DNA of 64,000 nt, taken from positions 1-64,000 of the forward strand of contig VWPU01019207.1 of NCBI GenBank assembly GCA_013398955.1. The letters are read 5' to 3'. Both the position numbers and the translations under genes were made by a program. Positions 13,128-26,500 of this stretch are shown here, one piece after another (position 1 is the stretch's first letter; each line of letters opens with the position of its first letter). This stretch comes from Callaeas wilsoni. Lineage: Eukaryota; Chordata; Aves; Passeriformes; Callaeidae. Below the pieces are notes generated by a model that saw nothing but the letters and a program-made list of their open reading frames with translations, searched no databases and was not told the DNA's origin.

Positions 13128-13690
13128 ACAAAACATAAGAACATAAAAATGGCCATATCAGGAAAAATCAAAGATCCAATTATTCAGTATCCTGTCAGCA
13201 TGGCTAATACCAATGCCTAATATGTAAGAAAAGAAAAGTATAGGAAGGAACACCTTTATTTTGCTGACTGCTGATTTAGAGGCTGAGTTAGACCTTTTTG
13301 TGTTTAATTGCCATTGCTAGATCAAACTCAAATCACTTTGTCCAATCTCTTTTTGAGCCAGTATATACATCAGGTCCATGCAGTATCCTGTAGAATGGGT
13401 CCCTTAGTTTAAATTTGTACTGTGAAGTACTTCCTCTTGCTTGTTTGCCTGCTAATTGTCTGCAATGCTCTAGTTCTTGCATTGTGGGAACAATGAATAA
13501 ATCATTCTGTAGTCACCTTTTTTCACAGTATCCCTAACTTTACAGGCCTCAAACATCTCCTTTAGTAATTTTTTTTTCTGAATTGAAAAAATCCTGTTCC
13601 ACATTCTTCATCATCCATGCTGCAATCTCTTCGTACTTGCTTTAGCTCTGTGTCCTTTCTAAGGCTGTGAGGCCATTAGAGGTGCATCAG
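13128..13690 (-). mobile_element. Ancient CR1/L3-like LINE relic
   Basis: The plus strand begins ACATAAGAACATAAAAATGG followed by CAGTATCCTGTC. Further on come a GAAGTACTTCCTCTTG-like block and CTAGTTCTTG. This order matches the reverse complement of the old CR1/L3-type copies common to turtles, crocodilians and birds, whose 3' end repeats TTCTTATG. The sequence is heavily decayed, fitting an insertion that predates living bird orders. The right boundary is uncertain. Confidence 0.65.
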
Positions 13691-15477
13691 AATACATCAG
13701 AATAATGATGTTTTCTGTGCTGCTGTGTTATATTATTTTCCTCACAATTGTAGCTTCATATTTTGGGGGAAAGAAAGCCCATAGGAATTTGAGTGTGGAG
13801 TCAAAACAGAGAGGAAAAAACATTAAACCACATCTTCAGTTTGAGATGACTAAATAAGAAGTGAACTCTCTTATTTTTTTAACAGCTTCAACACTGTAAA
13901 GTACAATGAAAATATTTATTTTCTATTTTGGAAAGCCTTGACACAAAAATCTGTGTTCAGACAGTGACCAACTCTGAGTGCTTGAACTCAGGGACCTGTG
14001 CCTCTTTCAGCATACAGTATTTGACTCAGGTACTATGCTTGCTTTGTGTTGCATCCAGCATGGCTGAAGTGTATCAGATAATCCCATTTCAAGTTCACGT
14101 ATAATTGACAGACAGAAAATTATAAAGTAGGACCATTTTACAAAATGAAACTGTAGGGAAAAAATGGGAAACTTGTTTTGCCTTCCTAAGCAGGAAAGTC
14201 TTTGAGTGTAGGTAAAATTTTGTGATGGGATTAAGGAAAATTAGTTGCCAAGATGTTGGCAAAAAGCTAAAGAGATCTGTCAGAGGAAGCCAGCAATCAT
14301 GGCTGGAGAGAGAACTTAAATGTTAGGTGATAATCATATATAAGTGAATGATAAAACAAAAGCAATTGCTTCCTAGGGTTCACACCAACAAATGACAAAG
14401 ATCTATATGGAAACTGGAAAACACCGTAAAACACAGGAAAATACCTCAATCTGCAGATTGACATAGATTGTGCAATTAATTTCTACATGAGACTAGGAGA
14501 AATCAAAAAAAACCAAATTTCAGTTGGAAGGGGAAAAAACATCTCATTCATGCAGTTCAGGATAGACAGATAAAAATGAATTAAAAGCATGACTGTAGCC
14601 ACCTACCCAGAAAATCTGTGGCCCATATGGCATAAAGGAACCTGTAGACAAAAACCCTAATGCCTGCAGAGGGATGGTGATCCTAGTGAAAGTCTGCAGG
14701 GACATAAGGTCTGAATAGCCATTTACTAGCTCTGCACCCTAGGAAAAGGATTTTTAATATAGGCAAGTACATGAACAGGCCACTTGGAAGACAGATAATT
14801 GGTGCAGTAGTTTCCATTTTGAATTCAATATGTCCAAGGATGGGATTTCTTATAGAAGAGAAACAATTTAAAACAGAAAAAGTTAACCGTGAAAGGAAAC
14901 TTCAGCAATCATATGAAAATTGGGAACATGGGGAAATTTGCAACAATTGCAGCGGAAAACAGACTGAGGACACTGCTGAAGGCAGCTTCAGAAGATTGTG
15001 CTGGGAGGGTTACCTTGTGAGATTTGAAGAGCCTCTGAAGAATTCAGAATTTATCCTTTTGGACTGGGTGAAACTAGGAGAGAATGGTACCTGTTTTTAT
15101 TACAGAGACCACATAGGCTTTGGTTTTATTTTGGACTCCTAGCCAAATGCCCAGGTAACACACATAACTGACATTATAGGAAATTTGACTTTGTTTTCAA
15201 CTGACTAAAGCATCACATAATGTGGTCATTGCCTTTTCCACTGCCCTGAGTCCCTACTCCACGCTCCCTGAGGTGCAGGGAAGCAGGTCCTTTCAGCTGG
15301 TACCCTGACCACCTCTGCCTGCCAGCTGAGGCAAACTCTTGGCACAGAAATTCAACCACTACACTTTAAATCACGACGTCCAGTCACTCTGAGGCAGTAA
15401 AAGAGGGAGTCTTTGCTCAGTGACTAAGGTTTAGCAGTTCTGACACCAATCTTTTTTGTCTGTAGTGCTTTTGCAGG
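13691..15477. other. Non-coding DNA, no recognised feature
   Basis: AT-rich sequence. The longest open frame (14771-15142, plus, 123 codons) shows no recognisable domain and is not flanked by a gene context, so it is not called as a gene. Confidence 0.5.
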
Positions 15478-15568
15478 TATCCTGCCCGTGGCAGAAGCCT
15501 TGGAACTACATGATTTTTAAGGTGTCTTCCAACTCAAACTATTCCATCATCCCATGATTTTATGACTT
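15478..15568 (+). mobile_element. Short CR1 3' tail fragment
   Basis: Contains CTGCCCGTGGCAGAAGCCTT, GGAACTACATGATTTTTAAG and TTCCAACTCAAACTATTCC, ending in CCATGATTTTATGA. This is the order of a CR1 3' end on the plus strand: the 'ggaac-tagatgatc-ttaaggtc-cttccaaccc' block followed by the short tail repeats. Only about 90 bases remain. Confidence 0.75.
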
Positions 15569-18500
15569 TCTGTTAATCAGACTAATATTTTCTTTTGTTT
15601 GCATGTGCTTTCCCACTATGGTCCTACATACTGGCATCATATCCAAGGTTACTGCTAGAAGGCTGTTTTACCTACACATGAAGGCTGTTTTATAAGACGG
15701 CATCATATCTTTGATTCACAGTTTAAACTCAAACATACAAATTGTCACACAAAAGCTACCTAAACACTTTTAAATTAGGAAGACTTAGGCATTTTGTGTC
15801 ATGGATACCTCAAGAACTACCTCCTCCTTTTGTAATAACTTCACTAGAGAGTGTCAGCTGTACCTAACCTATCAAACAGAAAAGATGTTAAGAACAGGTT
15901 AGTTTTAGAAAAGGATCCTTCACTTTCTAATGTATTATTGTTTAGAGATCAGGAATCACTAAATTTTAGGGGAGTCTATGAACCTTTCCTTCTTCCTTAG
16001 GATTTAATTTTTAGAAACAGCACTATATGAAAAAATCCTTTAAGAAAATGTAAGAAATTTGTGGAAGATCATAGTACTAAATAAAGTTTGGTCTTTGGGA
16101 TACTATATTTATAAATCAACTATTTCATTAGAGAGGATCCTTCAGCCTCAGTTTACATCAGGTTCATTTTGAATAAAAAATCTGACTGAGTACTTTGATT
16201 GGGCACTGGAGGGGCTGTCAGTCCAAAACACATGTCTGGAAGGGACTTCTTGGGTCATTGGAGTTGCAGGACTTTGGAATCCATGAGGCTTGAAAAGACT
16301 TAGCATTTGCAGGTGGCCACGTCTTTATTTTTCAGTCTCTAATCAAGATGCATTAAATGTTTTGTGCCACCCGCCTTGCTTTCCTTGTACTTCCACAGAA
16401 GTGCCAAAGGTGCATTAAGCCTCAAGATCTGCTTCTTTGCCACAGTCCTGTTTAGGAAGATTAACTAGTGAGAATATGAGAGGAAACAGTCAAATGCAGG
16501 TTAATTGGGCTAAGAAATAATGATGCCGAGGCAAAATAATCTTAGCATCATTAGTGCTGAATATGAAAATCTGGGTAAACAGTCATATCAAAATCAGTTA
16601 ACAGATTTCTAAAAGAGTTTTGGAGTTCAATAGCAAGGAACACATCTTATCTTCCTTGCAACTGAGATACTTTTAATGACCTTTTCTTTAAACTGCTGCC
16701 TCTCAAGAACACACATTTATAATTTAACATTTTATTAAATACTTCTGCAAAATCAAAAGATAATGTACATGCTCTGAATGTCTAAGTGATGAATTTGAGA
16801 GTGGAATGAAGTTGCATTCCTGTTCCTTTTATGGTTCTCTGTACGGGCGATTTATTTTCAGAACAAATAGAAGCAACATTGTAATTATCCTTTTATGCTA
16901 ACAGTTTTGGTATTGTAATAAAAATGTTTTAAAAGGAACACATGGCATTCACTGGCATAAACACTTGTGAAATTGCTCCATTCTGCTTATGCCTGCTTCT
17001 CCATTGATATAATTTTCCATCAGTCTGTCTATATTATATTTCTATTACTGCAAGTTATCACTTTTATGAGCAAATACAGTATTGTTTGACAAAATAGAAG
17101 GAAACAGAGAAGTCTTGATCTACATTATTTAGATCATGTTATGTAATTGATTGCCACAAAACTTGTTAATTCTAATTTAATATGACCAGATAAAGTAAAA
17201 TACAATAATGTTCAGAAAAGTATCAAAATATCGTGTGTTAATAGATGGGATATAACTCAAAAGGAGTATGTTTTTCTGGCATTATAAGACAAAACAGGGT
17301 GCAAAAAAGTCTATGAAAAGTAAGTTTACTGGCATAATATTAATGCTCATCAGATGATATGAATGAAGGTTCAACATTCATTCAGGAAGTGGGAAGAGCA
17401 CCAAGTGTGCAGAAAACCACATTTCTGTCAAAACAGCCAGGAAGCTAGTGACATAACAGAGGTTCAGGTTCAGCAGAATAATTTTAGGCACTCAGTACAC
17501 TCTACACATCAACCATGCACAGGACTAATCTTCTAATAAAAGTTAATTCCACTGAGCTCTACCCCATCTGACAATCTTATATTAATTTCTCCATCACTGA
17601 AAGAGTATCCCCCCAAAATTTCTTTTCAGAATGTTCACCTTACCTCCCTTGTTGAACTATAATAATCCAAATATTTTTTTCCATGAAGTATAGTGGTATA
17701 CATGTATATGTAGACAGACTGAGTGAGCAAGAGAACAACCCTCTTCTCTTCCCACAATAAACGTTCTTCCTTTCCCCTCTTTTCTTTTATGGAGACAAAC
17801 CACTTTTTTTATGTGCTCCATTGTTTTCTAGCCACTGAACAACCATGTAACCCAAACCTGAGGGCCTAAAACTGTAAAAGAGAGATTTTTACCTAAAAGA
17901 GAAATCGTTTACCTAGTTTATAAATATGCAAGGCTGTATTTTGTAATGGAGCAAAGGAATTTACTCAAAAACTATGTGTAAGCAGGTATTGATAATACGC
18001 TCCTTGCCATGGTCTACCCACAGCTGTGAACATAATTTTCTAGTTTTTCTTCAGTCTGAACACTATCCGTGCATCTAGCTTAGCTGTGAGAGTGAAAAGA
18101 AAAGAAGGAACCTGATGAGGAACAAAACTGAGTTAGGACAAGAGGATGAATCATGAAGGGTGTTGAAACTGAGGACACTGAGGTTAAATTTATGGACGTA
18201 CAAAGGGAGAAGGTCTGTCAGAGCAGTAGGTAGGGAAAATTATTTTTACCTACTAAGTACAGGAGGGTGTGCTGACAGACAGGAGAAACCCAAACATGCT
18301 GGGCTGCAGGACAGAGCTGTGTATACGGCACAGAACACTACAGCACAAGAATAGAACTTGACTACTGGTGGGAAATGGTGTTACTGTAAAATAGTGTTTG
18401 CCTCAAAAAATTCATTGTTTGCAACTTTCTTTACAGGCAGGCCAAAACTAATCTCTTTTTGCCCAATATCAAGTCTCATCATTCCTGTGTCTGTCATATT

Positions 18501-19266
18501 CCTTCTTAGTAAAATTAAGTACTCTGCGCTTATGAAGCTAAGCAAGGATCTACAATTAAGTCCTGAAGAAAGTAACACGATAAAACGGCTCCAGGAATAA
18601 TCAGTGGTGAAATCTTTAATTTAATTTAATTAGATTCAATTTAATTTAATTTCAGTCATTCTTTCAATTGATCTTCTTCCTGCTTAGGACTTAGGCTTTT
18701 GCAAAACAAAGCTTTGGTGTGTTTTCAATCTGGTAAATAGTGGGTGGAAGTAACAGTCACCATTAAGAAATCAATTCCATGCCTTCATGTAAACCTCACT
18801 CTTCCTTCTTGGAGCACTTCTGTGGCCTTCTTCACTCATGACAGAAATGTATTAAATTTTGCACGTGATCTGCATATGGAGAGGGACCCATAGATGGTCC
18901 CTGAAGCTGTCTCTTGACAGATCAAAAGAAAAGAGTCCCATACCCTTTTAATGCAAATTTATTACAAAATAAACCAAAGAACTACCATGGTGCAGAAGAA
19001 CTTGCATGGAAGAGTCAGAAATCAAGCTGTTGTTTGGCTTCCAGAGAAAGCATAAGTGTAAGCACTGTTATATGGTGACTTTCTCATCATGTCTCAGCTT
19101 GGAAGATGGGAATGGAGTTCAGTTAGAATAATATCTATCACATATACAGAATATATCACTTTTCATCAAGAGAATTACAGAAATTAGAAACAGAGAAGTC
19201 TGTTAATCTAGCTACCCACTGCCTATGCCAGAGCAAGTGTGTACACTCTCAGGAAGCCCATTCAGG
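15569..19266. other. Non-coding DNA with a possible CR1 scrap and a (TTTAA)n tract
   Basis: AT-rich sequence. At about 16196-16290 a CTGGAAGGGACTTCTTGGGT block resembles the reverse complement of a diverged CR1 tail, but too little remains to be sure. An interrupted TTTAA pentanucleotide tract lies at 18615-18652. No exon or RNA gene was recognised. Confidence 0.45.
18615..18652. repeat. (TTTAA)n pentanucleotide microsatellite
   Basis: Units of TTTAA repeat on both sides of a short interruption (TTAGATTCAA) in the middle. It is a simple sequence repeat with no implied function. Confidence 0.85.
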
Positions 19267-19489
19267 AAAGGAGCAAAAATTCTATCACCATGAAGCTATT
19301 AGTTTCTGTATGTTGCACAAAGAAAGGAGCAAAAATTCTATCACCATGAAGCTATTAGTTTCTGTATGTTGCACAAAGAAAGGAGCAAAAATTCTATCAC
19401 CATGAAGCTATTAGTTTCTGTATGTTGCACAAAGAAAGGAGCAAAAATTCTATCACCATGAAGCTATTAGTTTCTGTATGATGCACAAA
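19267..19489. repeat. 56-bp tandem repeat, four copies
   Basis: Copies begin with AAAGGAGC at 19267, 19323, 19379 and 19435, giving an exact 56-base period. Each carries AAAAATTCTATCACCATGAA and TTAGTTTCTG. The first three copies read the same. The fourth differs by one base (TGATGCAC for TGTTGCAC) and loses its last base or so. Near-identity points to a recent expansion, so copy number may vary between individuals. Confidence 0.97.
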
Positions 19490-19961
19490 TTGCATTTTTA
19501 AAAACAACTCAGCCTTTCTACAATATACTATTCATTGTTATGTTAGGAAGACATTAATTTACTGGCTTCACTTACACACATTTGGCTTTAAATTTGGTTG
19601 AGAGCCCAGTTCATGGCATAGTCCCTCAGAAAGACATTGCAGACTCCATGACCAAGCATCCAAGCCAACTCACACATCCAGAGCCCAGTGCTCAGCCCAG
19701 AAGTGAAAAGTGATGGTGACAGTGAGAAAAGCTCAGTTTCAGGACTGAAATATACCACCAATCTTGATTATCCCGTCCCGATGCACGAAGAACCCAGCAG
19801 TGCCCAGTGCTGCAGCCAGGCAGGGTCACTGCAGCTGTCCAGCACAAAAGCCAGAGGTGTAATTCCTAGGCAACCCCTATGTCTTGGGGTGATCCTATGA
19901 CCATACTGTATTCCTCATGGCCTGCTTGATTCCCCACTGCCTGCTTGATTGTACCTGATAG
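19490..19961. other. Non-coding DNA, no recognised feature
   Basis: A moderately GC-rich stretch at 19620-19890 is open in one frame (19688-19900, plus), but nothing in the 70-residue product is recognisable. A short direct repeat of GCCTGCTTGATT lies near 19920-19950. Confidence 0.4.
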
Positions 19962-20519
19962 TGTACCTTTAAATTGCAAAGGGGGGAGAGAGAAGCCGAG
20001 AGAACTCTTCAACGCGGCCAGCTTGACCTTGCATCTAGAATGTTTTGCATTCTTTTCTCTCCCGATTCTGACAACATTTGCTGGTGAGAGGACTTTTGCT
20101 CTCTAGTCTCTTCGGCTTTCAGCGGAGAAGGGACTGTGATCTGCCTCAGCGGCTTCTTTTCCTTTTTGGACTATTTTTGGCTTGCTTTTCATGCGCGACC
20201 AGCTACCATCTCCGGACCTGCTCAGCGGGACCCTCCAAGGGGGATCGTCGGACCCTGCCTGGCCCGGCCCGGCCCAGCTCAGGACTGCAGGTTTGACCTA
20301 TAGAAAGAACTCTAAAATCCATAGTCCTCTTTTAGGGGATGAGGGAGGGGGTTTCAATATCCTTTTTTGCTCCGTGACAGTGGGGGGCTCTGTTTGTTAA
20401 ATAAATAGGTTTTTTCACTTTCACTCAAGAAATTATCGAGAGAGAGAGAGAGAGAGACAGAGAGAGAGAGATGCCCCTCTCAGGTTGTTTCCTCCTGGAT
20501 TTGTGTCCAAACCAGCACA
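19962..20519 (+). mobile_element. Solo-LTR-like element (TGT...ACA), about 558 bp
   Basis: Starts TGTACCTTTAAATTGCAAAG and ends GTGTCCAAACCAGCACA, so its ends are the TG...CA inverted pair typical of retroviral LTRs. A TTTAAA box near the start and AATAAA near 20400 fit promoter and polyadenylation signals in the plus orientation. A GC-rich middle (20210-20290) and a GA microsatellite (20438-20471) lie inside. No retroviral coding sequence adjoins it on either side, so it is best read as a solo LTR of an endogenous retrovirus. The family cannot be named from sequence alone. No exact target duplication was seen. A shorter relative lies inverted at 4088-4235. Confidence 0.65.
20438..20471. repeat. 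(GA)n microsatellite
   Basis: GA dinucleotides with a single C interruption at 20458, lying within the LTR-like element downstream of its AATAAA. Confidence 0.95.
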
Positions 20520-23500
20520 CCCTAGTAAAAGGTTCTCACACAGTTACCTGTCTGCCTATGTGGACGTTCTTCTCCTCTTACTAACTTTTCAACCTATGAA
20601 ACATTTTCGTTTACATTCCATGGTAGATGGAGGTCTCACAGGTATTAACTTCCTATGGGTTTAATGAAAAGGAGGAGCCCGAGCTCGGGTTGGACTGTGC
20701 CAGTCCCCATTTGCACAGCTTGTCTCCCACAGGAGGGCATGAGGGAGGGAGGTAAGAGACCTCCATGGATTTAGGGGGTTTGAATGACAGCTGCAGTATG
20801 CTGAATAAGAGATGTGATATTTTTGTTGCAACTAGAGGTGTAGCCTCCAATGCTTCTAATAGTGGTAGAACAACTGAAGTTAGGAAGAAATAAAAAACTT
20901 AAAATATGTACAGAGAGAATACATATATGCGTAAATATGTGCGTTAATTAGAAATCAGTGACAGAAGTGTGTACCACTCAAACATTTAATTAACATTTAA
21001 TTTAATGTGTAAATCAGGTATGCTTTGAGACTGTTGAAGCTAAATTTATTTCAAATAATCAAACATTTTCTCTCTACTTTTCATTATAAAATTAAAAGAG
21101 ATATTTCCAAAAAACACCTTAAGGTAACACAAAAATCCAGATGAACTTTTAAATCAAAATAAAAAGAGAATTTAACACAGCGGTCTTACTTTTTTAATAC
21201 GTTGAGGATGGCTTTGTGAAACTATAACCTCATTTCCTGTCCCCAACAAAGCAGTGATTTTCAATTACTATTTTTGCTTACTAGAAATGACAATAATTTT
21301 TTATTATTAAATTATTTTAATATTAATTATTTAATAATTAATATTAAAACCAACAGGGGATACAGTGACAATAGATATTTACTGAGCCCAAACAACAGCA
21401 GAAAGCTAATTAAGTCTTACCAGGAATGGGGAAGAAGAAAGCATAACACTGAGGAAAGAAAAGGAATTGCTGAGTTGCTCATGTACTCTGCTTTCTCAGG
21501 ATTGCCCCGGTCACTCCAAGCAGGCCTACACAATTCTCCTTCACAAACGCTTTTCTCTTTTGCTATAATCTTTCCCAGCTGCTAGTCTTCCTCCAACTCC
21601 CTTGTTCTCAATTCCCACACTCGAATGTGCAGCCAGAGCCATGCTGCCATTTAGTGCCCTCCCGTGTGTGCCTTCTTCTCCCTCTTTCACTGACATAATT
21701 GCTCAATTTCTCCATACTCCACTTCCCTCACCTCTTGACTTTCTCTCACATTAAAGTCCACGTTGCTGCGTCCTGCTGTGGTTCATCCTCACCAATCACT
21801 TCTGCTCTCAGACTGTGGCTCATCTTTGTTGAAAGTCTTCTCGACAGGCTCCCTGCTACCAGCCACCGACCCTGAGCCCTTATCCTGGACCTGTACGCCT
21901 TTACTAGACAGATATACCTTGCTACCTTCCTTTGATACCAGTATTATCCTACTTCCATTCATACTGATTTAAGACCCACGTATTAAAGACCTGTTTTCAT
22001 AGAACAATTGGTAGAAGAGCTTCTTCTTAATATTTTAAATTATCAACTCTTTTTTTCTCAAATCTAAACAATTCCTAGGAGGTCACTGTTTTCATATCTG
22101 ATATCATATCAAGGATACTTACTTCTAGTGAGATCCAAACTCTCTGTGCTGAAAGCAAAAAAGCAACCAAATATGTTCACATCTTTTGTGTTTAAACACT
22201 GGATAGACATGCCATAACTCAGGATGAGAGATGGAGAAAAAGCAGGAGTTGAAGGGCTGAAGGTGGAACTGGAAAACGCAGTTAACTCTGCTAAAGGGAA
22301 GGAACTTAAATTAGCTGGAAATGGCTAACCAACTACCTACACAATATTTTCATACGGAAACAGAATTCTTGGTGATATGCCAAAAATTTACATGGAAAAT
22401 GAGTTCAAGGATTTTAATGAGTTTTACCTGTGTGATCACTGACTGTGATTTCAGCCACTTCTATCCTGTCCACACTTAGATATATATGTGTGTGTAAAAG
22501 AAAAAATTAGGAAACACAAAGCTGTAAATCAGAATAACAAATGTGGAAAGAGAGGCTGCAATAGGATTTATAGGTAGGTATGTATTATGAGCACATGGCT
22601 CTGCCATCTACCTTATCCTCCCCAAGTTAATTATTTTAGTGGTCTACTTATTCATATGCAGATGAAATTAACCAAGGCATTATAAAATTGTAAGGAGTTA
22701 TGGACAGTGCACACAGACAAATAAATCCTCCATCATGTAGGGGTGACTGCACAAAACAAATTTTCTCAGGCTGTATTTAAAGTACCAGAGACTGTGATCA
22801 TTTTATTTATCCTTATAGATATAACCTTAAATGATCATAAGATTGAGAGCTTTAGAGGTCTTTCCAGAAGGAGATCTTCAGGTCCCTTTCCATATATGCT
22901 GCATACCTTCAAATGCCAGGTAAGTATAGGATGACACTAAGGTCAAATCAAATAACAAAAATTTTCTTTCTTAATCCTGAAGAGCTTAGAATATGCAACT
23001 TGGACAAAACTGGCACATGCTTAGATTCATCTCCCCACTGAGAAGAGATAAGCATGGTTGTAAAATCCAGGATCCAGCTTTAACCATCTGAAAAAAATTC
23101 ATTTCAAAATTGTAAAGAATTCTTTTCCCAGTAGGGTTCTGTTCAACAATTCCTATAATCAGCCAAGACGCTGCAGGAAAGCATTTGCTTAAATGGAATT
23201 GCAAAAGGCGTGCAAGTTAATGACTTCTACTGAGCACTGAGCACTTCGACTTCTTCGTAAGAAAGCTGCTGAAATTATTGATCTGTGTCCTTCCATGCAG
23301 CCTGACCTCTGATGGGTACCTGCTGCTGGCAGCTGGCTTTGGCAGTGCAGTAACAGAACACGAGGAGACTCTCAGCCTGCACACTGCTGAGAAGTGGTGC
23401 TTTTAAAGGTAACTCCTGAGGCAATGTGGTCTTTGGCCGCTGATGGAAACGGCACAGGGAACAGTTTTATCCAGACTTTTGTGTGTATTATTTAACTGCA

Positions 23501-26500
23501 AGTAAACTGCAAGACACTTAACTGTAGTTAATTTTCTAAGCTTCCTGGCATTTCTGTCCGTTTCCTGATGAAGACATGACTTTGGCTGTTGATTAGGTGG
23601 CAAAGTTAAACCACAAAGCATAGCGATGGCAGCAGTGACAGAGATGAAGAAGATTCATTTAATTCTTGTCTCATAGTGGTCTTACCAAAGAAAGAGAGCA
23701 GAAGAGAAACGGGGTTGCTTGTGTGTGAAAAGCGGATTCACATGTCTTCCTCCCCTTTGTGAGGGTCAGAATTCCTCAAATGAACTACTAACTTAAGTGG
23801 AGCTACTCATATGCTTATTAGTAATCACTGTACTTAGCTAATTTCCAACATACATAAATAATATTCAACCTCAGAAATAAAATCAGAATGTCTTTAAAGC
23901 AGACAAACAACGAAAAGTCTGCCTAAACTTTTTTCTTCCTTCAGATTACGCAGATTCATACAAACCAATTTTATTTGCATCCTCTGGATGGGAGCTCAAT
24001 TTTCAGTCACTAATGCAACTCATGGCATACAGAGATTAGGACCAGAAATTTTTCAGTTGTATACAAACTCGACCAAGGAACAAACCAAATTCTTGCTCTG
24101 TAGATATGTCCAAGAACAACAGGGAGGTCAGCACCGCTAGTAAAACAAGAGGACATAGCAGCTGAGAAGGAGTGACAGAACAAGGATAGCTGATAGCAGG
24201 GAGAAGTTCTTTCTCCTGTTCAAGAAAAAGAATGCTTTCATGTAGCAGGCAATGCTTTTCACTAGACCTTCAATGCTATTTTTCTGATCTTCATATATCA
24301 TAGCATATTTCTATGCTGTATTGAAAAATAAAAAGTAGAATATTGCCTTGCTGGAACATGTAATTTACAAATTTTAGAATATCTAAAATAGAAAGTTTCT
24401 ATAGAAGTCAGCTTTATTTTTTTAATGTGTTACTATTTTATCTTTTCTACATAAATAGTTAAATTGGCAGTGCCTTTACACTGCAGGTTATACACAAAAT
24501 ATTGCATTAATTTAAAATTTTTAAAAATATTTAAGATATCCACCTTATGAAAAAATGCATAATGCTCATAGGTATTAATTAATTTAGTTACTCAGAGGGA
24601 AGTAATTTTTCCTTCACAGTACAAATTTGTTCTTGACAGGTCTTACTGCAGCAAATAGTAACAAGAACAGTACTTATTACTGTGAATATTTTCAATTAAG
24701 TCTCTACATGATCTCATAGACTGAGTTAAAAATAATTTTTGCTGGCACCAAATTCTAACCAGACAAGGGCAAACCCAAAATATTAGAGTACTATAGTTAC
24801 AAAACTGAATAAAATCTGATTGTAACTTTTGGAGCAGAGATTTAATTAGTATAAGAACACATATATAGTTTAACATTTCATATTGTAATGAAATGATCAT
24901 GACAATAAAAAATTCAATTTCATTCACACAAGTACTTGCAAGCATAGAAAAACCTCCTAAAAGTAGATATAAAAGGACAACCCCTCTTCCCACTGTTAAG
25001 GAAACTCTTTTGATTACTTTACCAAAAAAATATAAGACTGCTAAAAAAATGTCTCCCAAAGGATCTGTTTATCTTATATAGATACACAAAGAACCATGCA
25101 CAAATTATTGAGGTGACAAGGAAAAAAGTAATTTTTTGCATTTGTTAAGGGGCAATTCACCTTTTCCTAGATAGACTGCATTACAAATGGTTTGCAAACA
25201 GCTTAAATGTTTTCGTCCTTCTATGAAATGTTCGCAATGACAATTTTTTGCTTCTTAATATACTCCCTGAGCAGGAAAAGAGAGTTTAACTGGACTCACA
25301 TATGCCTAACAGTATTAGAGAAAATCCTACCACTTTGTTCAAGCAACACTCCAAAGGCAATAACAAAACCTGTACTGACATTTAAGAAAAAACATGGAGG
25401 AATTCCTCGGTTGTAAACTACCAAAATATAAAATACTGTATCAAAAATACACAGTTCACCACTGCATTCCTTGAGCTAGATTCTCATGTTTCCACTTAAT
25501 TTAGATGCACTTGGGATGTCTTTAATCTATCCATTTCCTTAGTATCCATTGCCAAAGCATACTTTCTCAAATTTTAAAAAAATTAAAACTTTAGCCTGGA
25601 GTTCTCCAATAGCATAATTAAGAAGCACAATGTACAATCCAGAAGGACAGAAAAACTAATTTCACAAAATCCTTTTCATTGTGCTAAAACAGAAAGCAGA
25701 GTATTGACAAGTTTTAGGTTTATATTATGGCACTCCATTGACTTCTGCTGGTCATAGGTAACTTCTCTTTTCTGTTCTTCTCTTATCCTCCCCTGTGTTT
25801 GTCTCACTTCCCTGAACAGACTGCAAGGTCACATATGAATGAAAAGCAGTTTAATATTAGATACAAGTCCCTAAAATTCACAGGAATCTGTCATCTCATT
25901 CCAAAGTAAAAAAACTGGAAAATCCTGCTCATAGCCCCAGTGGTGCATAAGTTCCTCAAATTCAGTATTTTTATCCTAATTTTCCTTCTAATTTTGATTC
26001 TGTACAACTGACTTGCCACCATGGAGATGGCAGGGGCCTATCCTACACATGCGCATTCAGAAAACACAGGTCCTGCACGTTCTGCCTCAGGAACACATCT
26101 GGCAAGGTTTAAAAATGCATCTGCAGATCCTGGCTCAAGAAATGTAGTTTTGACCACTGCCTTCTTTTATTACATCCCTAGAGCAGCAGAGACCAAATGT
26201 CTCTCTCATATTGCAAGGTGGTTGGTTCCATCTAAGCAAGATGTATCTGTGATTGGTGATCTGTGTTCAGAGCCCCTCCCTTGCTGAAGGAAAATAAAAA
26301 GTTTTCCAGTTTCTTGGAGAGTACCTGGCATACACCATCTGGCACATACCTGAGATGCACTATTTTGCAAACTGAAGTTTTTGCTGGCACCCAAAAAAAG
26401 AAAAAGGATGAGCCAGTATGACAAATAAAGCACGGATAAGAGACTAGCCTGTAGGCTAATAGTTAGGGTAACTTGATCATGAGCAAATGGTTCAGCTTCC

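Noticed and set aside
14771..15142. 123-codon plus-strand open frame
   Set aside because: No recognisable domain, no promoter or splice context, and an ordinary composition for AT-rich intron DNA.
16196..16290. Possible CR1 tail on the minus strand
   Set aside because: Only a short GGAAGGGAC-like block fits; too little to call as a separate element.
24643..25059. 138-codon minus-strand frame with hydrophobic stretches
   Set aside because: Hydrophobic runs arise readily from T-rich DNA. No family resemblance or splice context was seen.
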